From Bisporella sp. PMI_857 (Eukaryota > Ascomycota > Leotiomycetes > Helotiales > Helotiaceae): 64,000 nucleotides of DNA. A program made the position numbers and the translations under genes. Shown here piece after piece: positions 58,005 to 64,000 of this stretch; position 1 is the first letter of the stretch; the number at the start of each line of letters is the position of its first letter. Below the pieces are notes generated by a model. The model had not been told where the DNA came from. It worked only from the letters and a program-made list of their open reading frames with translations, and made no database searches. The stretch lies in contig JAJSPD010000018.1 in the NCBI GenBank assembly GCA_021307315.1, forward strand, positions 682,001 to 746,000. The letters are read 5' to 3'.

Positions 58005-60445
58005 GATTTGCGAATGTGTGAGGCTGGTTGAAGAGGTTTAGATTGTTAGGAAGGCTTTCAAGATATTGAGTTGATGCCAAGTTGATTGATAACTTGGGGA
58101 TTGATGGGGAGAAGAGGAGAAGAGGGAGGAAGAGAGCAGCAGGAGGTTGTTTATAAGAGAACGAGCAACACGGTTAGCGAAGGGCTGAGGCGGGGGAAGG
58201 GTTGTTTTTTCGCTGCCGGTATAACTACGTCACTGGATTGAAGGGGGGAGGATTCGGCTAACTTTGCCTTGGAAAGGGACTATTACTATTACTGTAGACT
58301 ACTGCACAAGGTCAATCAGGGGCGTGAAGCCATCATCTGGATCCGTTGTTCGGAGGCACTGTAGCAGCTACGTGTGTATGTGGATATGGTATGCTAGAAA
58401 AGATATGTCCATGATCCAATGGAACTGCGGAAGAGAGAGCCATGGCAGCTAGGCTCAGGCGTAAGAAGTGGGCAGTTCGGGGAAGGATCGGTGTTTGAAC
58501 CACGAAGTACTTCATTATTAGAAGTACTACTGTGCAGCAAATTACCTTTACAATGATGGAAGATTGGATCATCGACATCATCATCAGGTGGGGCGGCAAG
58601 TGTTCCAGAGTTTAAGTCTTCCAGCACCAGCCACAGTTGACTAGGAATGTTGGCCTGGTTCTTAAGGAATCAACTCTTCCCAGTGATATGACGTTGTGTA
58701 CGATATTGTCCTTGGATGTCCTGTATGTTCTACCTCTCTACTCTACTCTACTCTACTCTACTCTACTCTACTCTACTCTACTCTATTCTATTCTATCCTA
58801 TTCTACTGCTTGCTTTTCCGTGGAAGGCGCTTCTACAACAAGCCTACTGTAGAGTTGTGCAGCATTCGAAAACTACCACACTGAGGCCTAGATTTCATTC
58901 ATGATCGGTCGAAGAGCGGAAGACGCAGGTGCCAGCTGCCAAGGATTGCGGGGGAAACAAGGAACTGGTAAGCATGCGGCACTCAGAGTGGCTATCCCGT
59001 ATAGGGCATCACTTACTGTGCTCTGCTATGCTCTCTGGTGGGAAGATTGGGGAAGAGGAAGACTAGCATCATTGGGTTTGCCGTCGCTAACATTTGGCTA
59101 GAGAGCCCTCAAGCATACATATAATATGGCAAGCCTCTACTCGTTCTGCTGCTCCGGAGACGACTGAAGACTAAAGACTTAGTACATAAGAAGCATGCAT
59201 AATCTAGTTTGATGCCCTAGTCCAGGTACAAGGAATAGATTGAAATACAGTTTTTCCATGAATACAAAGTGCATACATTGATTCCTTCAAGAGTGAACAT
59301 ATGTTTATATAGCTAAAATGCAAGTAAAGCGTACTTGGCGCCGTCGGGAAAGAGAGATGCAGATGTAGCCACGGTTTCGGCTACTTGACTTAAATATTTC
59401 TTATACAAAGTCCGTTGTTCCGAAGTCCTAGCTGATACAGCGGCTGCCGTGGCGGCTCCGGGGAAATCGGGCAGAGGAATAAAGAAGTTGATTCAGCCCG
59501 TCGAGGCGAAAAGGCTTATAGTCGACGTACATATAGGAGTTTACACGCTCATACTAATAGGTGGGAAGCCTCAGGTCGGTCGCTAATAAGGTAAAACATG
59601 TAGTTAGGATAGAAAGGGACAGGTAAAGTTAGCGGGTATTGGAGTAATTTCGGTCGAGCCTCTCCACCTCTCCATCTCATTTCACAGGCTCAAGGGTTTA
59701 CGGGCTCACGCACCACCCATGCTGCTTGTGCCAACCTTGAATCCTTGACCACCACCTTGGTCACGTTCCCACGCATCCTGCTTTATTGGACAACAGCACC
59801 GATGCATCACTACAGCATTTGGTAACATCAACGGTCGATATTCTCCACCACCCTGCAATGCAATATACTACTACTCCTTGTACTACTTACTTTCTAGTAC
59901 TGAAGCAAAATAGCAACCTCGGTCAGGAATTTTGCCCTTTGCCCTTTAGCTCTGGAATATTTTCCTGGTTGAGCCGTCTCTTGCTTGGCTGGTACCAGAG
60001 CACCGAAAACTGGCCTCGGAGTCACCTTGTTTGGCACCCTGGATCATGTTGCTGTATGGTAATAAAGTGATATAACTACCAGTAACGTGCACCGTGGCAT
60101 CCTACCAGCTTGTTATTTGCTGGTACGCAGCGCGAGTCTTTGAGCAGAAACGTGCTCATGGCGAAACTTCTGGAGAAAAGGCGGCTGGTGAAGGACCATG
60201 CCTTGTACCAAGACCAAAACCAAGACTTTTCCAATATTTGGTTGGTTTCTACGTGCCCGAATATTTGCAGAGGACGGAGCAGTCGTGGTCGCCTTGTGTA
60301 AGTCATCTCGAGGCGGGTATAAGTAGTTGGGTCGTCCCCTGACCCAGCCCGTCCATCCCATCTTCGAACCCTGTACCAAACTATCGGTACAGGAACGGTC
60401 AACCCCAGTCTCAACGATCACGATTAACTGGACACATAGCTCACC
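58005..60445. other. 2.4-kb region without a recognised gene
   Basis: Upstream of the DUF1761-like gene (minus) and of the histidine phosphatase gene (plus). It contains a (CTCTA)n satellite and several short frames without support. I see nothing transposon-like. Confidence 0.5.
58736..58806. repeat. (CTCTA)n pentanucleotide repeat
   Basis: About ten perfect CTCTA units, then four to five degenerate TTCTA/TCCTA units. It produces artificial open frames of Leu, Tyr, Ser and Thr. Confidence 0.95.
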
Positions 60446-62082
60446 ATGATGCATAGGCAACTCTTGCTCATAGGCACTGCCATCGTTGGACTTCTGGTTA
60501 TGATGGGGCAGGCAATCCAGCCCAATGAGTTTGTACAATACACAACCATTTCAGGATTCTTTGAGCAAGATAATGCCGCAACAGATCCAAATTCTTTCGA
60601 CTATGTAGGATAAGCTCATGTCTACTCGGGATTGCTGCAGATCTCTTTATCATTAACACCATGCAGACGACGAACAAATTTGGCTTGATTGACCAGGTAT
60701 ACGACACCGATGCTGCATATGATCCGAAAGGTGAAAAGACTCAGTGAGTTGGATTTTAAAATCTACCCGATGGATAGCTAATGGAATGGTCGGAGTGAAA
60801 CTGTATAGCGAGTGTGTGAAAATCATCGCGATCTGCTCCAACTGCTGTTTATATCGTGAACATGAATCCGAAACTCTTCGGTTTACTCGATCCGTAGTGC
60901 TAATTGTCCAATAGATGGCAGAGGTTCGATCACAAGGTCTGGCGCTTGAATCGTGAAAGCGGGCGCCTTGTTCAGTATAAGATACTGTTCCGTTGGTGCT
61001 TCCAATCATTCGAGTGCCAGGATAGAAAAGCTAATCTTGACAGTTGCGAGACATGGTGAGGGCTATCATAATGTCGCCGAATCATTTTATGGAACGCCTG
61101 CTTGGAACGTAAGCTATACAAATTTATCATTGTTATAGCAAGACTAATCTAGTTCTGAAGTGTTACTGGGCCCTACGAGATGGAAATGGAACCTCTGTTT
61201 GGGCGGATGCCAAACTGACTGAGGAGGGAATCGCCCAAGCTGTCAAGGCCCATAATTTCTGGGCAAAAATGATCGAGGAGCAAAATATCGTGACACCAGA
61301 GTCCTACTATACATCGCCTTTGTATCGTTGTCTCGATACTGCCAACATTACCTTCTTTGGGCTAAAGACTGACGACCGTCATCCGTTTATACCTCAGGTG
61401 AAGGAAATGTTTAGAGAAGCCATTGGAAGACATACATGTGATCGCCGTAGTAACAAGACCTACATTCATGAAAGCTTTCCAAGCTACACTTTCGAGGTGG
61501 GTTTTGCGGAGGAAGACCCGCTTTGGGACCCAGCCTACAGAGAAACGAGCTCTGCTCAAGATGCTAGGTAAGCTTTTCTATCTCTCTCGGCTTGTATAAG
61601 AGCCGATTTCAGTGCTAATTGAATCTAATTTCAGATCCAAAACTGTGCTGGATGACGTTTTCGGCAACGATTCGAATACCTATATCAGCGTCTCAGCCCA
61701 CTCAGGGGAGATTAGCTCGATATTAAGAGGTAATTTTGATCCGAGCAATAACAATAGATGAAGGCTAACTGACTGCATTGTAGTGATTGGCCACCGAGCA
61801 TTCCGCTTGAGTACTGGGCAGGTGATACCGGTCTTGGTGCGTCAGGATATTGTCGAGGGGACGGCACCTACCACAACAATAGAACCTTGGACCACAATCT
61901 CAACCTGGTAGGTTAATTTTGCTTCAGAACTAGCCTACGAGAGTGGCGGGGGGTTTTTTTGGCCTTAGCGTTTCAACTCTGAATAAAGTTTTACAGCCTT
62001 GGGCTCTTATACAACTTTGATCAATTATGGTGCTAATTCAATGACCAGTACTACTCCCCCGGCTACATCCACTCCAGCGTGA
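60446..62082 (+). CDS. Secreted phosphoglycerate-mutase-like phosphatase (histidine phosphatase superfamily)
   Basis: Probable extracellular or vacuolar phosphatase of the RHG superfamily; yeast Pmu1 is a relative. Eight exons: 60446-60604, 60667-60743, 60915-60991, 61044-61108, 61161-61567, 61635-61729, 61784-61907, 62049-62082 (1038 nt, 345 aa). A signal peptide is present (MMHRQLLLIGTAIVGLLVMM). The catalytic RHG is seen in LARHGEGYHNVAESFYG, and the second His motif in SAHSGEISSILRVIGH. ESYYTSPLYRCLDTA and REAIGRHTCDRR are also typical. The C-terminus is Thr/Pro-rich (TTTIEPWTTISTCTTPPATS) and ends at the TGA of exon 8. N-glycosylation sites are visible (NITF, NGTS, NKTY). Introns 2 (171 nt) and 7 (141 nt) are longer than usual. 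Two ATGs open the signal peptide at 60446 and 60449. Confidence 0.86.
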
Positions 62083-62364
62083 GAAGAAATTGGGTTCGTC
62101 CGTATGTAGCTGACAATACGTACCCGAAACAGTTGATCATTCAAAAATAGCGAGGAGATGAAATGTGCTAGCCCGAAGGTGTATAAAAGAGATTCTAGCG
62201 GCCAGTATATATGGATTGAAATGGCCTGTTAAATATTTTTATCCTTTCGCGTGGATTCTGTAAGGTATCTTTGCCTATGGGAACATTTGTACATGGATAC
62301 CGATCAGACCCATCAATAAATATACAACTATTTATATACAGATATACAAATTATCAGCACAAGC

Positions 62365-64000
62365 TTACTTGGCCAAGAACTTCTGGAAAGCAGTATGCTC
62401 AATCGTGATATTCCCAACCGCCTTTAATTTCTTTCGGCCTTCTTTCTGCTTATCCAACAACTTCCGGCGTCGCCCGATATCAGAAGCGTGTAGTTTCGCT
62501 AACACGTCTTTGCGATATGGTTTGATTGTCTCCCGTGCCACAATACGCTTTCCAGAGGCGGCTTGTATAACAACCTCAAACATCTGCCTTTCAACGTGCT
62601 CTTTGAATTTAGTCACCCATGACCTACCAATTTTTTCCACTTGAGAGGTATGCACCACGCGGGATACGGCATCAACAGGAACTTTATTGACGAGCAGCTG
62701 CAGTTTTACAATGCTGCTGCGTCGAAAGCCAGCGTCTTCATAGTCAAGGCTGGCGTAGCCTTTCGTGGCACCTTTCAATTTGCCGAAGAAGTCGTCAACA
62801 AGCTGCGCCAGTGGCAAGTCATATCTCAAAATAACCTGGGTAGCAGTAAAAAAAGTGAGTTCCTTTTGTTCCCCACGATTACTTTCACACAACTCGATAA
62901 TCTTGCCAAGGTACTCTTCTGGGAATGTGATGGTAGCTGAAACGTAAGGCTCCTGTAATTCCGTAACCCGGTTAGATTGCTGGTCGCTATCAGGGAATTC
63001 CGCTGGATTCTGAATAATCTCCTCCCGGCCATCTTTCCAGATAACCCTGAATGGCACAGTGGGAGGAGTTATGATTATGCTTGCGCCATGCTCTTGTCGC
63101 AAGCGGTCCTCGAATACAGAACAATGGAGTGTCCCTAGAAACCCTAGCCGCCACCCAGCCCCGAGGGCTTCAGAGGATTCCTTTTGCAATGTTACGCTCC
63201 GGTCATTGAGCACAATCTGATTTATGGAATCTTCGAGGTGTCCATGCTCGCTTTGGTCGACCGGAAATGCTGCTACAAAGACCATAGATTTTGGCTCCTC
63301 AAACCCTGGGTAAGGCTCCACAAACTTCTCAGAGCCCACGGTTGTGAATGTATCTCCACTCAAGGCCTCTGTACTCTTCTTCATGCCAGGGTTAAAGAAG
63401 ATATACCCAACTTGACCTGCCCGCAAGGTGTTCTGCGGTGTCTGATCAGGATACATGACACCTACTTCACCCACAAAGTATTTGATCCCTGTCGCAAAGG
63501 ACACTACATGATCCCCTGCCTTGATCTGTCCATCGAAGATCCGGACTAGAAGAATAACTCCTTTATAATTATCGTACCATGAATCCACAAGTAGCAGCCG
63601 CAGGGGTTTCTTATGATCGCCAATTGGATGAGGAATTTGTCTTATTACGTTTGGCAAAATAGCCTCCACGTTAAGCCCAGTCTTCGCAGAAACCAAAACT
63701 GCGTTTTCAGGCGCAAGCTCGAAAGCGGATTCCATCTGCTCCAGAGCTCGAGGCGCATCTGCTGAAGGTAAATCTACTTTATTGATCACTGGAACCAGTG
63801 TTAGGCCTTGTGAGAAGGCCAAGTAGAAGTTTGCCACAGTCTGAGCTTGAACGCCTTGGCTGGCGTCTACGAGAAGCAAGGCTCCTCCGCAACTGGCGTA
63901 TGACCGAGAGACTTCTGCGCGGAAATCAACATGGCCTGGCGTATCCACCAAATGAAGCAGATAGTCATCCCCATTGTAGTTGTAGATCATACTGCAGGTT
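62365..64000 (-). CDS. guf1: Mitochondrial translation factor Guf1 (LepA/EF4), 5' part missing
   Basis: GTPase of the EF4 family that promotes accurate mitochondrial protein synthesis under stress. The minus-strand frame runs from the stop at 62365 to beyond the window end, so about 545 codons of the C-terminal part are present. The missing N-terminus holds the P-loop. Visible: [17 protein letters not shown] (G3), NKVDLP (G4), SAKTG (G5), domain II, and the LepA C-terminal region with [39 protein letters not shown] and [24 protein letters not shown]. No intron is needed within the visible part. The first in-window residues ([17 protein letters not shown]) match the family downstream of the G2 loop. 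The ATG at 63990 is internal, not the start. Confidence 0.94.
   Translation of the reverse strand, partial: TCSMIYNYNGDDYLLHLVDTPGHVDFRAEVSRSYASCGGALLLVDASQGVQAQTVANFYLAFSQGLTLVPVINKVDLPSADAPRALEQMESAFELAPENAVLVSAKTGLNVEAILPNVIRQIPHPIGDHKKPLRLLLVDSWYDNYKGVILLVRIFDGQIKAGDHVVSFATGIKYFVGEVGVMYPDQTPQNTLRAGQVGYIFFNPGMKKSTEALSGDTFTTVGSEKFVEPYPGFEEPKSMVFVAAFPVDQSEHGHLEDSINQIVLNDRSVTLQKESSEALGAGWRLGFLGTLHCSVFEDRLRQEHGASIIITPPTVPFRVIWKDGREEIIQNPAEFPDSDQQSNRVTELQEPYVSATITFPEEYLGKIIELCESNRGEQKELTFFTATQVILRYDLPLAQLVDDFFGKLKGATKGYASLDYEDAGFRRSSIVKLQLLVNKVPVDAVSRVVHTSQVEKIGRSWVTKFKEHVERQMFEVVIQAASGKRIVARETIKPYRKDVLAKLHASDIGRRRKLLDKQKEGRKKLKAVGNITIEHTAFQKFLAK

Noticed and set aside
58637..58904. Overlapping Leu/Tyr/Ser/Thr frames
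   Set aside because: They come from the CTCTA repeat, which is open in three frames at once.

Overview
The window is nuclear DNA of a filamentous ascomycete (Pezizomycotina; a leotiomycete-like origin is my guess, not demonstrated). The evidence is short GT-AG introns, mostly 45-85 nt with CTAAC/CTGAC-type branch sites, a respiratory complex I accessory subunit, a SepH/Cdc7 septation kinase, a Rho1 GTPase with six exons, and a GPI-type aspartic protease. Genes lie on both strands with no operons. Most coding sequences are broken by introns, so the models below were assembled by hand from splice sites and reading phase. Every multi-exon model given closes in frame; exact starts remain the weakest point.

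Layout. 1-5.2 kb: 3' end of an unrecognised gene, an SMN homologue made of five short exons, a Nop15-type nucleolar RRM protein and an unknown Ser-rich protein. 5.7-11.3 kb: Elongator subunit Elp1 and mitochondrial ribosomal protein uL24m. 12.7-20.6 kb: Rho1, an AVT-type amino acid transporter and a GPI-anchored aspartic protease. 20.6-24.35 kb: a gene-poor stretch rich in microsatellites. 24.35-34.6 kb: DNA-3-methyladenine glycosylase, an Anp1-family mannosyltransferase, Qcr7 (complex III), a Yia6-like mitochondrial NAD+ carrier, a small single-pass membrane protein and an ADCK1/Mcp2-type ABC1 kinase-like protein. 35.2-42.3 kb: the SepH kinase (13 exons) and an unknown conserved-looking protein. 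43.1-51.9 kb: dihydrofolate synthase Fol3, a P-loop kinase of the uridine kinase/Yfh7 type, a small unknown protein, Ups2-type lipid transfer protein, nuclear thiol peroxidase Dot5, complex I 21.3 kDa subunit and Lto1. 52.1-58.0 kb: N-terminal acetyltransferase Ard1/Naa10, an SDR oxidoreductase, cytosolic methionyl-tRNA synthetase and a DUF1761-like membrane protein. 60.4-64 kb: a secreted histidine phosphatase-superfamily protein and the 3' part of the mitochondrial translation factor Guf1, cut by the window end.

The genes are mainly housekeeping: RNA biology and translation (SMN, Nop15, Elp1, uL24m, MetRS, Lto1, Naa10, Guf1), mitochondrial function (Qcr7, Yia6, Mcp2-like, Ups2, complex I, uL24m, Guf1) and growth/cell wall/septation (Rho1, Anp1, SepH, aspartic protease). 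I saw no biosynthetic cluster, transposon with coding capacity, CRISPR array or defence island, and no convincing new multi-gene system. The observations most worth checking are the SMN gene that simple ORF calling misses, a GC-AG intron in the SepH kinase domain, and a stop-free 51-nt intron that splits the catalytic cysteine codon of Dot5.
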